NCBI GenBank assembly: GCA_963850415.1
Contig: CAWKLE010000004.1
Span: forward strand, 372,001 to 436,000
Reading direction: 5' to 3'
Length of the DNA: 64,000 bases
Origin: VAXT01 sp963850415
GTDB lineage: Bacteria; Actinomycetota; Thermoleophilia; Gaiellales; Gaiellaceae
Shown: positions 44,460 to 53,757 of the stretch, piece after piece
How the letters are laid out: each line of letters starts with the position of its first letter
Position numbering within the stretch: position 1 is the stretch's first letter
Translations under genes and position numbers: made by a program
Notes under the pieces: generated by a model
Seen by the model: only the letters and a program-made list of their open reading frames with translations
The model's database searches: none
Told to the model about the DNA's origin: nothing

Positions 44460-44460
44460 C

Positions 44461-45168
44461 GTGGATCAGTCTAACAAAGTTTCCGCTTCTCGGGCGAAAA
44501 CGTCCGCCCACGTCACGCTGGCGGTCGTTTTCCAGGTGCGCGCGGGACAGCTCCAGGTGCTCCTCTGGCAGCGTGCGAAGGAGCCGGATGCCGGCGCCTG
44601 GTCCCTCCCGGGCGGGTATCTCGACGCGGACGAGACGCTCGAAGACTCGATTCGCCGGCACCTCGCGGCCAAGGTCGACGTCCGCAAGCTCTCGCATCTC
44701 GAGCAGCTGGAGACGCTCAGCGAGCCCGGGCGGCACCCGCGGGAGCGGCAGCTGGCCACGGCGTACCTCGGCGTCGTCCCGCTCGGTGTCGATCCCGCCC
44801 TGCCGCAGGACACGAACTGGCACTCGGTCGATCGGCTGCCGGAGCTGGCGTTCGATCACCGGGAGAGCACGCTCGCCGGCCGCGAACGCCTGCGCGCCAA
44901 GCTCTCGTACACGAACATCGGCTTCGCGCTCGCGCCGGAGACGTTCACGCTCAGCGAGCTGCGCGACCTCTATGCGGCGGCGCTCGGGCACGACGTGTCC
45001 GCGACGAACCTCCAGCGCGTCCTGCTCAGGCGCGGCGTGCTCGAGGCGACGGGCGAGCGGCGCGAGTCCGGGCGGAGCGGTGGACGGCCCGCGGCGCTCT
45101 TCCGGTTCAGCACTCCGAAGCTCGAGGTCACGGACCAGTTCGCGGTGCTCAGGCCCCCCGAACACTGA
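44461..45168 (+). CDS. nrtR: NrtR-type Nudix-related repressor of NAD synthesis
   Basis: 235 residues: an N-terminal Nudix fold (LAVVFQVRAGQLQVLLWQR, WSLPGGYLDADETLEDSIRRHLAAKVDV) and a C-terminal winged helix (from about 155, LSELRDLYAAALGHDVSATNLQRVLLRRGVLE). The Nudix box has lost its catalytic REXXEE glutamates (RRHLAAK), as in NrtR proteins that bind but do not cleave ADP-ribose. Divergence from nadBCA fits repression of NAD synthesis released by ADP-ribose. GTG at 44461; an upstream extension would run into nadB on the other strand. Confidence 0.9.
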   Translation: MDQSNKVSASRAKTSAHVTLAVVFQVRAGQLQVLLWQRAKEPDAGAWSLPGGYLDADETLEDSIRRHLAAKVDVRKLSHLEQLETLSEPGRHPRERQLATAYLGVVPLGVDPALPQDTNWHSVDRLPELAFDHRESTLAGRERLRAKLSYTNIGFALAPETFTLSELRDLYAAALGHDVSATNLQRVLLRRGVLEATGERRESGRSGGRPAALFRFSTPKLEVTDQFAVLRPPEH

Positions 45169-45192
45169 GCGGGGCGCCTTTCGGCGCCCCGC
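45169..45192. terminator. Bidirectional terminator hairpin
   Basis: GCGGGGCGCC-tttc-GGCGCCCCGC, a 10-bp stem directly after the nrtR stop and between convergent genes. No T-run. Confidence 0.7.
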
Positions 45193-45216
45193 CCGATCTC
45201 TCGTCTGTTGCTCTGA

Positions 45217-47577
45217 TCAGCCTCGGCCGACCGCCAGCTTGACCGGGAAGTTCCGGCGCTTGAACGTGCCCGGCCTCGGCGACTGGTTCACCACACGGCC
45301 ACGCAACGAGCGGCGCGAGCGAACGCGTCGCACCCTGCCGACCGAGCAGTGCGCCCTCCGGATCTTGGCCTTCGCAGCGCCGAGTCGCAGCCCCAGGACT
45401 CTCGGGACACGGCAACGGGGCGGAGGCGATGGTGGCGGAGGTGGCGGAGGCGGTGGTGGCGGTGGCGGTGGAGGCGGTGGTGGAGGCGGTGGTGGAGGCG
45501 GTGGTGGAGGCGGTGGTGGTGGCGGCGGTGGTGGTGGTGGCGGCGGCGGTGGCGGTGGCGGTGGAGGCGGTGGTGGCGGATTGCCAACCGTGATCGTGCC
45601 CGTCATCTGCACCGGGTGGAACATGCAGTGGTACGGGTACGAACCGGCGTTGTTGAACGTGAAGCTGTAGACGTCACCATGCTGGAGTGAGCCGGAGTCG
45701 AAGACGCCGGTGTCCGAGGTGGCCGTATGCGTGATCTGGCCGGTGTTCGTCCAGCAGACCGTCGTTCCGACCGGAACGGTCACGTCGACCGGGTCGAAGA
45801 AGTTGTCTCCGATCGTGATCTCGGTCGAACCGGTCGGGCAGGTGGGCCCGCCGACGCCCAGCGTCTCGGTCGAGGCCGTCGACGACGCCCCGTCGTAACC
45901 GCCCGCGGCGACCAGCGTCCCACCCACTGCCGCGCCCGACGGGAACGAGCGCGCCAGGTTGAGGGTCGGCTCGTTGCTCCACGAGTTCCCCGCCGGGTCG
46001 TAGCTGACCGTGGATCCGGTCGTCTCGGGGCTCAGGAACGCGCTCTTCAGCCGTCCGCTCGGCAGGAACGGGTTGCCGCCGCCGAACAGGTACAGCTTCC
46101 CGCCGGCGGCACCGCTCCCCGGAACGTTGTTCGCGGAGGGCAGGTTCGCGCACGTCGACCACGAGTTGGCAGCGACGTTGTAGTCGTAACAGAGGTTGAT
46201 CACCGTGTTCGTCGCATCACGCCCACCGGCCACATACAGATGGCCGTTGACGACCCCGTACCCGGGCCCGCCGACCGCATGCGGAAGTGGAGCCTTCACC
46301 GTCCACGTGTCCGCAACCGGGTCGTACTCCCAGGTCGTGTCCTGCGCGGAGTCGACCGTGCCCGTGTTGTAGCCGGCGACGACGTAGATCTTCCCGTTCC
46401 CCGGGTTGTAGCCCGAGGCGGCGAAGCTGCGCACGTCCGGCATCGGCGCCCCTGCCGTCCACGTGTCGGAGGCGACATCGTAGATGCGGGTGTTGTTGAA
46501 GTTCTGCCCGGTCTCCGGATCCTCGCCGCCGAACACGTACAGCTTGTTCGCCGGCGGGTAGTACACGCCCGAGGCCATGATGTTCGCGTCGGGCATCGAA
46601 GCGAGCTGCGACCAGGTGTTGGTCGCCGGGTCGAACTTGTACAGCGTGTTCAGTGCATCGACCAGGAACGAGTAGCCGCCCGCGACGTACGCCACCGACC
46701 CGTCGGAATCGGCCGCGCCCCCGTACTGGTCGACGGGCATCGCGGCGCGGATCTGCCAGCCAGGTGGTGGAGGCGGTGGCGGTGGAGGCGGCGGCGGCGG
46801 CGGTGGAGGCGGTGGAGGTGGAGGTGGAGGCGGAGGCGGAGGCGGAGGCGGCGGCGGAGGCGGCGGCGGTGGCGGCGGCGGACCGCCCCCGCAGAGCCAG
46901 TCGAAGGCGTTCGTCATGACCAGCGCGAACTGACCGTTCCACGACGCTTCCACGCCGATGTACGCATTGATCGCAACCACGTCGTTCTTGAATGCGATCA
47001 GCGGAGTGCCGGTGTTCCACGCCGCGACCTGTGTCGCCCCCGACGCGACCGCGAGCTCCTGGCCGAAGTTGCTCCCGAGGGCCGTGACGCCCTGCATGAG
47101 CGGATGGCCGGTGTCGTACGTTCCCAACGTTCGGTCCTGAAACCAGACGTCGGTCGAGTAGTCGAACGGTGAGTAGTTCCCGCTACGCCAGCGCCCGTCG
47201 ATGGTGTAGCCCGAGTCGAAGAAACTGAAGACGAGCGGGATCACGAGGCCCACCCCGGAGTCCTCATAGTCGGCGAGGACGTCCCCCATCGCGTTCGGGT
47301 CGGCATAGGGGTAGTTCGTCCAGGTCACGACGAGGTTGTAGGGGTTGAGCTGGGCCAGCGTCGGTGTGCCGACACGGGCGTCGAAGAAGTCGACGCTCGC
47401 CACGCCCGGCTGGGCCGCGAGGTCGGCCGTGAGCTGGTCGGGCGTCCCGCTGTCCGAGTAGACGATGAGGATGTTCTTCGGCCCGCACGGGGGCGCAGCT
47501 TTCGCGATGCCCGGCAGCGCGAGCCCGATGCCGACGAGGACCGCGATGCACGCCCCTCTCAAGGCTCCCTTGGTCAT
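45217..47577 (-). CDS. Secreted kelch-propeller protein with cupredoxin and PASTA-like domains
   Basis: 786 residues. Order: signal peptide (1-28); a ThuA/GATase-like domain (about 33-230, NILIVYSDSGTPDQL); a polyproline tract of about 40; five or six kelch repeats (YVFGGEDPETG, YVVAGYNTG, YVAGGRD, YLFGGGNP); a type-1 copper cupredoxin domain (VPVGTTVCWTNTGQITHTATS and YPYHCMFHPVQMTG give His, Cys, His, Met ligands); a second polyproline tract of about 50; and a basic PASTA-like end. GGGAGGGGAG precedes the ATG. Likely cell-wall-associated copper oxidase or sugar-binding protein; function is inference. Confidence 0.85.
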   Translation of the reverse strand: MTKGALRGACIAVLVGIGLALPGIAKAAPPCGPKNILIVYSDSGTPDQLTADLAAQPGVASVDFFDARVGTPTLAQLNPYNLVVTWTNYPYADPNAMGDVLADYEDSGVGLVIPLVFSFFDSGYTIDGRWRSGNYSPFDYSTDVWFQDRTLGTYDTGHPLMQGVTALGSNFGQELAVASGATQVAAWNTGTPLIAFKNDVVAINAYIGVEASWNGQFALVMTNAFDWLCGGGPPPPPPPPPPPPPPPPPPPPPPPPPPPPPPPPPPPPPPPPGWQIRAAMPVDQYGGAADSDGSVAYVAGGYSFLVDALNTLYKFDPATNTWSQLASMPDANIMASGVYYPPANKLYVFGGEDPETGQNFNNTRIYDVASDTWTAGAPMPDVRSFAASGYNPGNGKIYVVAGYNTGTVDSAQDTTWEYDPVADTWTVKAPLPHAVGGPGYGVVNGHLYVAGGRDATNTVINLCYDYNVAANSWSTCANLPSANNVPGSGAAGGKLYLFGGGNPFLPSGRLKSAFLSPETTGSTVSYDPAGNSWSNEPTLNLARSFPSGAAVGGTLVAAGGYDGASSTASTETLGVGGPTCPTGSTEITIGDNFFDPVDVTVPVGTTVCWTNTGQITHTATSDTGVFDSGSLQHGDVYSFTFNNAGSYPYHCMFHPVQMTGTITVGNPPPPPPPPPPPPPPPPPPPPPPPPPPPPPPPPPPPPPPPPPPPPPPPPPPSPPPRCRVPRVLGLRLGAAKAKIRRAHCSVGRVRRVRSRRSLRGRVVNQSPRPGTFKRRNFPVKLAVGRG
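45419..45582. repeat. GGN simple-sequence tract coding polyproline (C-terminal)
   Basis: An irregular run of GGT/GGC/GGA triplets on the plus strand encodes about 50 prolines of the kelch protein on the minus strand. Mixed codons (CCA/CCG/CCT/CCC) limit slippage. It also opens a long glycine ORF on the plus strand, which is a shadow. Confidence 0.85.
46762..46887. repeat. GGN simple-sequence tract coding polyproline (N-terminal)
   Basis: Second triplet run of the same kind encoding about 40 prolines, between the N-terminal domain and the kelch repeats. It acts as a rigid spacer in the protein. Confidence 0.85.
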
Positions 47578-47622
47578 GTGACTCCCCTCCCGAAAGCGTT
47601 TGTGGCGCTCGTTGCTATGCGC

Positions 47623-47651
47623 CTTTTACCAAGCGCGGAGGCGAATGTGAA
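47623..47651 (-). promoter_or_regulatory. Promoter of the kelch protein gene
   Basis: TTCACA (47646-47651) and TAAAAG (47623-47628) are 17 nt apart, giving a predicted 5' leader of about 40 nt that includes the Shine-Dalgarno sequence. The leader does not match c-di-GMP riboswitch consensus although a GGDEF gene is adjacent. Confidence 0.45.
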
Positions 47652-47672
47652 GAGCGGCGGCCGCGACCGCAG

Positions 47673-49253
47673 CTACAGGCTGACCGAGCTCAAGTCGCCC
47701 GGCGGCGTGTCGCCGGCCGCGACGAGGCAGTCGCGGCCCATCCGCTTCGCCTCGTAGAGCGCCGCATCGGCGCGGCCGACGAGCTCCTCAGCCGTCTCGT
47801 GCCCGTTCCAGCACACGACTCCGGCGGAGACGGTCTGGCCCCCGGGCATCGCGACCCGCAGACGCTCGACGATGTCCTTGGCGTTGTCGAGCCGGCAGCC
47901 GCGCAGCGCGACGCTGAACTCCTCGCCTCCGTAGCGGGCGAGGATGTCGGTGTCGCGGAGCTCCCGTTCCCAGGCCGCCGCGCTCTGCTTGAGTAGCCGG
48001 TCGCCCGCCTGGTGGCCGCCCTGGTCGTTGTAGTTCTTGAAGAAGTCCAGGTCGAGCATGGCGACGCAGAGCGGATCGCCGCTGCGCAGCGAGCGGGCCA
48101 GCTCGCTGGGCAGCTTCTCCTCCCACCCGCGCCGGTTCAGTAGCCCCGTCAGGTCATCGGTCCGCGCCACCTTCTCGAGCCGCGCCAGCAGGTCGAGGCG
48201 CTCGAGCGCCATTGCGGTCTCCGCGGCGAGCATGCGCATCGACGCCGCGATTCGACCCGTCTCGTCGACGGCATGCGTCCAGCCGACGACCAGTACGGCG
48301 ACCGCCTCCTCGTTGCGTAGGGCGGGCTCGAAGTGCATCGACACAGCGCCCGTCGCCGACACGACGCGCTGCGAGAGGCGATCGTCTCCCCGTGCGTCCT
48401 CGACGAAGAGCGGCTTCTTCGAGAGAAAGACCGCGTCGGCACCGGACGCTTCTTCGCCGAGTGGCACCGTCAGCGGCGGGCTGCTCTCGAGCCCGTGCTT
48501 GGCGGTCATTACGATCTCCCCGTCCGGGCTTCGCTCCATGAGCTTGGCGAAGCGGGCGCCGGTGACCGTACAGGCGGCCGTGCAGATGATCTCGCGCGCC
48601 ACCTTGGCGTCAGGTGTGCGGGCCAGCTCACGGGTCGCCTCGGTGACAGCGGCCATGCTGACGACGAGCTTGCGGGTCTCTTCCTGGCTGACCTGGAGCT
48701 CGTCCGCGCGGCGCAGGTTCTCCTCTGCCCGCTTGCGCTGCTCGCGCACGAGCGACTGCACCGTGAACCCGATGATCGGAGCGACGCACAGCCACACGAG
48801 CGCGCGCGTCCATTCGCTCGGCGGGTAGTCCGGAGCGCCGATCAGGAAGACGGGCACGACGAACACGGTTGCGAGGCCCGCGAACCCGACCGCGAGCTGC
48901 TGCGGGCTCCCGTAGAGGGCGAGCCAGAAGATCGGGAGCATGAGGAGCGCGCCGTAGGACGAAGAGCCGCCGCCGTCGGCCTGGCGCAAGAGGGCGATGA
49001 CGAGCAGGTAGGCGAGCGGCGGGAGGACGCCGGCCATCGGCCCCAGTCGGCGCCAGGGGACGATCAGCACGGCGACGAGGATGATCACGTTCAGTGCGAC
49101 GGCCGTGACGAACGCGTCCGAGTCCCCGCCGTTGGGCGGTAGCGGGTAGATGACGAGCGCGAGCCACATCGCACCGATGAACGGCGCTGCTCGGCGGAGC
49201 AGACCGGTCCGGTCGAAGGGCTGAAATGTGGACTCGTCGCCCATGGTGTTCAA
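47673..49253 (-). CDS. Membrane-bound diguanylate cyclase (GAF-GGDEF)
   Basis: 526 residues: six or so N-terminal transmembrane helices (about 20-170), a short coiled coil (LVREQRKRAEENLRRADELQ), a GAF-like sensor (about 210-345) and a C-terminal GGDEF domain. The active site is GGEEF, preceded five residues upstream by an intact RDTD inhibitory site, so it should make c-di-GMP with product feedback. The domain start is RTDDLTGLLNRRGW. It is downstream of the AlkZ-related gene and may be in the same operon. Confidence 0.92.
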   Translation of the reverse strand: MNTMGDESTFQPFDRTGLLRRAAPFIGAMWLALVIYPLPPNGGDSDAFVTAVALNVIILVAVLIVPWRRLGPMAGVLPPLAYLLVIALLRQADGGGSSSYGALLMLPIFWLALYGSPQQLAVGFAGLATVFVVPVFLIGAPDYPPSEWTRALVWLCVAPIIGFTVQSLVREQRKRAEENLRRADELQVSQEETRKLVVSMAAVTEATRELARTPDAKVAREIICTAACTVTGARFAKLMERSPDGEIVMTAKHGLESSPPLTVPLGEEASGADAVFLSKKPLFVEDARGDDRLSQRVVSATGAVSMHFEPALRNEEAVAVLVVGWTHAVDETGRIAASMRMLAAETAMALERLDLLARLEKVARTDDLTGLLNRRGWEEKLPSELARSLRSGDPLCVAMLDLDFFKNYNDQGGHQAGDRLLKQSAAAWERELRDTDILARYGGEEFSVALRGCRLDNAKDIVERLRVAMPGGQTVSAGVVCWNGHETAEELVGRADAALYEAKRMGRDCLVAAGDTPPGDLSSVSL

Positions 49254-49292
49254 GGCCGCCTGCTATGTGGTGTCGGCAGGGAAGGGCCGGAA

Positions 49293-49910
49293 CTAGAGAG
49301 CCCAGAGCAGGTACTCGCCCGCATCACGGGATCGCACCCGGCCCTCGGCTGCGAGCCGGTCGAGCGCCGCGCCCGCTTGCTTGCGCGTCCCTCCGAGCAC
49401 CGCGGCCACGTCTGCGGCGGACACCTCGCCCGCCGAGCGCAGGATCGTCTCCGCGAGAGTCGCCCGTGCCTCGTCCGCGTCCGGCAGGATGCGGAGCCGG
49501 TCGGCGTAGCGCCTCGGCAGGATGTCGAACACGACCGAGGGCCAGCCCCGCTCGTGTTCCTGCCGTCCCGCGGACGTGACGACGAGGCGCCGCTGCAGCC
49601 GGAGGGCCGCCGCGTTGACGCGCTTCCGCTCGTGGCCGGCGAGGCTCGGTAGCTCCGCACTGCTGATCGGGCCGGACTCGAGCACGGCTTCGGCGACGTC
49701 CCGCTCGACGGGTGAGAGGTCCTCGTCGCGAAAGTCCTCGGGCCGCCCGTCACGGCCCGTGAGCGCATAGAGGACCGGCAGGAGCTCGAGCGAGACCAGC
49801 GAGGCGCGGCCGCCGAGGTGCTTCCCCGCGCAGACGAGCTTCCTTTCCGGGAGCTCGTCCTTCCAGCCCCAGACGAGCCCCACGTCGGGTGCGAAGTCGC
49901 GGTCGACCAC
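49293..49910 (-). CDS. AlkZ-related winged-helix protein, start uncertain
   Basis: 205 residues from the first canonical start (GTG 49910). The coding pattern clearly continues upstream to about 50030 (VRGAAAWVDRVGLAALFPTDDLVLPSLWEAATGKP), matching the N-terminus of AlkZ-related proteins, but no ATG/GTG/TTG is in frame there. The family is related to the YcaQ/AlkZ crosslink glycosylases; winged-helix segments are around VERDVAEAVLESGPISSAELPSLAG and AETILRSAGEVSAADVAAVLGG. Either a rare start codon is used or the 5' end is damaged. A DNA-repair link is inference. Confidence 0.65.
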   Translation of the reverse strand: MVDRDFAPDVGLVWGWKDELPERKLVCAGKHLGGRASLVSLELLPVLYALTGRDGRPEDFRDEDLSPVERDVAEAVLESGPISSAELPSLAGHERKRVNAAALRLQRRLVVTSAGRQEHERGWPSVVFDILPRRYADRLRILPDADEARATLAETILRSAGEVSAADVAAVLGGTRKQAGAALDRLAAEGRVRSRDAGEYLLWAL

Positions 49911-50031
49911 GGGCTTGCCCGTGGCCGCCTCCCAGAGCGACGGCAGGACGAGGTCGTCGGTCGGAAAGAGCGCGGCGAGCCCGACCCGGTCGACCCAGGC
50001 GGCCGCACCGCGAACGGAGGCGATGCGCCGC

Positions 50032-50748
50032 CTACCCGGCGAAGACGTGCTTCTCGGCGTGGTCGATCACCTCGCGCGGCTCGGGTGGCGCCAGCATCAT
50101 CTCGACGATCTGCTCGACGTTCGGCTGACCGCTCGCCCGGAAGCGCTCGACGGTTCCGTCGACGTCGTACTCGGTGCGGCGCAGCTCCACGTCCGGCCCC
50201 AGGAGCGCCCAGTACGCGCCCTGCCTGCCTTCATACGGGAGGCCCACGCTGCCCGCATTGACGCTGCGAATCCCGGCCGCCTCGCGATCGAACTGGATGT
50301 GGACGTGCGCGCTGACGATCACGGTCTCGTCGACACCGGCGCTGAGCTCGCGGACGCGCTCCTCGGGCGTTTCCGGCGTGACGCACTCCTCGTCGCTGCG
50401 CGGCGAGCCGTGGCAAAAGCGCACCCGCCCGAGCCCGTCGACCTCGACGACGACGTTCTCCTCGAAGCCGCCGAGGAACTCCCGCATCGCGTCCGTATGG
50501 TGCGCCTGCATCCACTGCTCGCGCTCGGTCTCGGAGACGCCTTCGAGCACCGCCCGGTCCGCGTTCCCGCGCACGAACCGGGCGTTCAGGCCGCGCGCCA
50601 GCTCGTACGTCTGCTCGGGCAGCGGCCCCCAGGTCAGGTCGCCGCAGGAGACGATCAGGTCGGCTTCCTCGCGTTCGATCTCGTCGAGCACGGCGGCGAA
50701 CGCGGGCGCGTTGCCGTGGACGTCCGCGATGACGGCGACCTTGCGCAC
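50032..50748 (-). CDS. Calcineurin-like metallophosphoesterase
   Basis: 238 residues of the YfcE/DR1281-like class: IADVHGNAPAFAAVL (metal D and H), GDLTWGP, VRGNAD, FCHGSPR, VSAHVHIQFD and NAGSVGLP. It acts on a phosphodiester or phosphoprotein; the substrate is unknown. It starts 12 nt after the phosphoesterase gene upstream and probably belongs to that operon. Confidence 0.92.
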   Translation of the reverse strand: MRKVAVIADVHGNAPAFAAVLDEIEREEADLIVSCGDLTWGPLPEQTYELARGLNARFVRGNADRAVLEGVSETEREQWMQAHHTDAMREFLGGFEENVVVEVDGLGRVRFCHGSPRSDEECVTPETPEERVRELSAGVDETVIVSAHVHIQFDREAAGIRSVNAGSVGLPYEGRQGAYWALLGPDVELRRTEYDVDGTVERFRASGQPNVEQIVEMMLAPPEPREVIDHAEKHVFAG

Positions 50749-50760
50749 GGGCGTAGCTTG

Positions 50761-52132
50761 TCAGGGCTGGCCTACGGGGAGGCCCTCCGCGCGGATCTTC
50801 TGGTTTGCCGCCAGCACCTGTTGCTGGAGGTCGTTCAGGTCCAGCGGGTCGGCGGGATCGCCGGTCGGCCTCGCCAGCAGCCGGTCGCGAAACACCTCGG
50901 CGCGCCACGAGGTGATGCGGTCGACGGCATCGCGGAACGCCTCCATGGGTGTCGGCGGCCTCGGCTGCGCAAGGGTCAGCACGTCGCCCAGGTGGTTCGC
51001 GTTCTCGACCCGCGCGCCCATGTTCGGGATCTGGCCGTTCTTCTGGCAGAAGCGGAGCAGGATCGTCTTGATGATCGACGTGTGGTCGTAGACCGTGTTC
51101 GAGACGCTCGTGCGCTGGGTGAACGGCGAGACGACGAACGCGGGGACGCGCACGCCGTACGTCCGGAACGCCGGCCTGTCGTCGTGCGCTGCGGGCGGGA
51201 ACACGTGGTCGAAGAACCCGCCGTGCTCGTCGTACGTGACCACGAGCATCGTCTTCTTCCAGTTCGGGCTGTTCACGAGCGCCGTGTACGTCTTCAGCAC
51301 GAGCTCCTGGCCGGCTTTGATGTCCGACGGCGGATGGTCATCGTTCGACCCCGCCGGACCTACGAACGAGACGTCGACGAAGTTCGGGTCGATCCACGAG
51401 ACCGCCGGCAGCTTCCCGTCCTTCGCGTCGTCCATGAAGTTGCGCGGCGCGAGGATGCTGCGGCGGTCGAAGTACGCGAACTTGTCGAGAAAGCCGACCC
51501 GGAACCTGCTGTCGGTGAAGCGGAGCGTCCCCACGTCGTGCGTGTACCAGCGCCACGAGACCTTGTTCGACTCGAGGTGGCGCACGAACGAGGGCACGTC
51601 GTAGACCGGCACCTTCTTCGGGTCCTTGCTCCCGGCCGCCTGTCCGCAGAGCGCATAGAGCCGGTTCGGCCACGTCGCGCCGGGCACCGAGCAGTACCAG
51701 CGGTCGCAGACGGCAAACTCGCGTGCCAGATGGTCGTACGTGGGCAGGTCGCTGCCGTTGTAGTAGCCCATGACCACGTCGACGAGCTTCGCCTTCTTGC
51801 GCTGCTTCGCGAAGTTGGCGACGAAGCCGCCCATGTTGTTGCTCGACCTGCTCGGCGATGCACGCGCCGCCGTGGCAAGGATCCTCGTCCTTCGTGAGCG
51901 CGGTTCGCTGGAGATGCCGGACCTTGTAGTTCTTGCCCCGGTACATGTTCGACATGCTGGCCTTGAGCCCGTCGACGTCGGTCCGCGCCGCCTCCAGCGT
52001 CAGGTACCCGAGCATGTGGTCGAACGACCTGTTCTCGAGCATGAGCACGACGATGTGGTCGATCTTGCGAAGGTTGGCGAGGGTCGGGTCGGCCGCGGCC
52101 GCGACGGCCGATGTGCGTCGCGCCCTAGCCAC
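50761..52132 (-). pseudogene. Phospholipase C/acid phosphatase-family phosphoesterase, one frameshift
   Basis: PF04185-type phosphoesterase. The N-terminal part (GTG 52132) has IDHIVVLMLENRSFDHMLGYL with metal-binding Glu-Asn; later parts are YCSVPGATWPNRLYALCG and VVTYDEHGGFFDHVFPP with the catalytic Asp-His. The frame breaks near 51845 between IAEQVE and MGGFVANF; removing one base in CAACAAC gives 456 codons. There is no signal peptide, so a cytosolic location is likely, unusual for this mostly secreted family. Gap to the amidohydrolase is 2 nt. Confidence 0.85.
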
Positions 52133-52134
52133 GG

Positions 52135-53757
52135 TCAGAAGAGATCGGATACATGGTCGGCTACCTCCTTGGGAAGGTTCTTCTCCGCGGCAAGGGTGTC
52201 CACGAAGTGCGCGTCGTCGAACACCGTGAGCGGGTCGAGGGTCAGAGGCACGAGCAGGTCGGCCAGCGGTGTGGCCGCGGCGAAGCCGTCCAGCATCCCC
52301 GTGAGCTCGCCGTCCGGGCCGGGGAGATGCGGGCGGAGGTCGGCGCCGTCCTCCTCCTCATGGTCGAGCACGAGGAACGTGTCGTCGGGACCGACCTTCT
52401 GCTTGTCCATCTCCTTCGCGAGCTCCGGGAGCCGGTGCAGGCCGTCGGCGAGCAGGTCGGTCGCCTCTTTCAGGGTCACCTTCCCGACGACCGGGTCGCC
52501 GGTCGCCTGCGTCAGGAAGAGGAGGCGAGCCCTGCCCCCGGCCGAGCCCGCCTCCGCCTGCGCCGCAGCTTCGCCCAGCAGCTTTCGCATGACCGTGCTC
52601 GCGCCGTAGCGGGGGACGCCGTTGACGACGACGAGCTCCACGTCGTGCTCGCTGCGGGTGAAGAGATGTGCGTGCGCGTCGCCGCCTGCCCCGGAGACGA
52701 CGAGCAGGTCCGCGCGCTTGCCGGCCTCGATCGATCCGAGGTGCCCGTCCCAGCGCAGGATCTTGGCGGGGTTCCGGGTGGCGAGCGCGATCAGGTCGAC
52801 GTCCGACAGGCCGCCGCCGTTGACGCTGTCGACGAGCCTGGCCACCTTCAGCTCGCCGAGCAGGTTCTTGCTCCCGCTCGGCGACCAGTCCGGCCCGAGC
52901 GCCGTCAGGACTCCGGCGTCGTGCGCCAGGCTCGTGTCGGCCGTCTTCCCGTACAGGAGCAGGTTGCTGAGCGGAGACCAGACCATCGACGCTCCGGCCT
53001 TCGCGAGCACCTCGAAGTCCTTCTTCTCGAGCGCGACGCAGTGGATCCCGGCCAGCGAGCTGGTGACGGCCCATTCTCCCGACGGCGCCTGCAGCGCGAG
53101 AAAGTGCTCGTGGGCGGCCTTGTCCGTGCCTTCGCTCAGATGGAGGAGCAGGCAGTCGAAGCTCTCGAGGCGTTTCAGGAACTTGGCCCAGTCCTTCGCG
53201 GCGACGTCGGCGATGTGCGTGCCGGCTTCGGGCAGCTCGTCCTCGTCGGTCTGCTCGACGTTCCTGACGATCCCCCTGTAGAAGCGCTGGATGCCGGAGT
53301 AGCTGGAGAGCGCGATCCCCTGCGACGTCGTCGTCCCCGCGACGAGGCACTTGGCCTCGACGTAGCGGACGATCGCGGGCACGTACTCGGGCGTGTGCGC
53401 GAGCACCTTCATCGGGCCGGTGACTAGCTTCCTGTACGTGTCCCCCTGGGCCCACTGGTCGCGGTTCGTGTACAGCTTCGGCACGTCCCAGAGCTGGAGC
53501 GCGTTGTAGCTCAGGTGGTCGTGGAGGTCGATCAGGCCCGGGTAGATCGTGCCCTTGGTCTCGAGGACCTTCACGCCCGCGAACTCCGGCGGCGGGTCGG
53601 CGTTCGCCGTCTGCACGGCGGCGATCGAGCCGTCGCGCACGTAGACGACGCCGTCGTCGACGACCGAGTCGTGGCCGTCCATCGTCACGACGCGGCCGCC
53701 GAGCACGAACGTCGGGCCGTCCATCGGGTCGACCGGGGTGCCGAGGTACTCGCTCAA
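52135..53757 (-). CDS. Amidohydrolase-family protein (cytosine deaminase/TrzN-like)
   Basis: 540 residues. A composite beta-sandwich (FVLGGRVVTMDGHDSVVDDGVVYV) is followed by IYPGLIDLHDHLSYN with the HxH metal site, HLSEGTD, GIHCVALE, and LGPDWSPSGSKNLLGELKVARL with the metal Asp; then the sandwich is completed by KRADLLVVSG. The C-terminal about 110 residues form an extra domain. It hydrolyses a C-N or C-Cl bond of an unknown cyclic substrate. TTG at 53757 overlaps the UDG stop (TTGA) and gives the family N-terminus. Confidence 0.88.
   Translation of the reverse strand: MSEYLGTPVDPMDGPTFVLGGRVVTMDGHDSVVDDGVVYVRDGSIAAVQTANADPPPEFAGVKVLETKGTIYPGLIDLHDHLSYNALQLWDVPKLYTNRDQWAQGDTYRKLVTGPMKVLAHTPEYVPAIVRYVEAKCLVAGTTTSQGIALSSYSGIQRFYRGIVRNVEQTDEDELPEAGTHIADVAAKDWAKFLKRLESFDCLLLHLSEGTDKAAHEHFLALQAPSGEWAVTSSLAGIHCVALEKKDFEVLAKAGASMVWSPLSNLLLYGKTADTSLAHDAGVLTALGPDWSPSGSKNLLGELKVARLVDSVNGGGLSDVDLIALATRNPAKILRWDGHLGSIEAGKRADLLVVSGAGGDAHAHLFTRSEHDVELVVVNGVPRYGASTVMRKLLGEAAAQAEAGSAGGRARLLFLTQATGDPVVGKVTLKEATDLLADGLHRLPELAKEMDKQKVGPDDTFLVLDHEEEDGADLRPHLPGPDGELTGMLDGFAAATPLADLLVPLTLDPLTVFDDAHFVDTLAAEKNLPKEVADHVSDLF

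Noticed and set aside
44573..45670. Plus-strand frame with a run of about 55 glycines
   Set aside because: It is the complement of the polyproline tract of the kelch protein; the upstream part is an out-of-frame reading of nrtR.
45419..46887. GGN triplet runs as a CRISPR or tandem repeat array
   Set aside because: There are no regular spacers or constant repeat unit; both runs are in frame and encode polyproline.
47578..47672. c-di-GMP riboswitch before the kelch gene next to a GGDEF gene
   Set aside because: The leader lacks the conserved GEMM core and tetraloop-receptor bases; only a small GGCGC/GCGCC hairpin is present.
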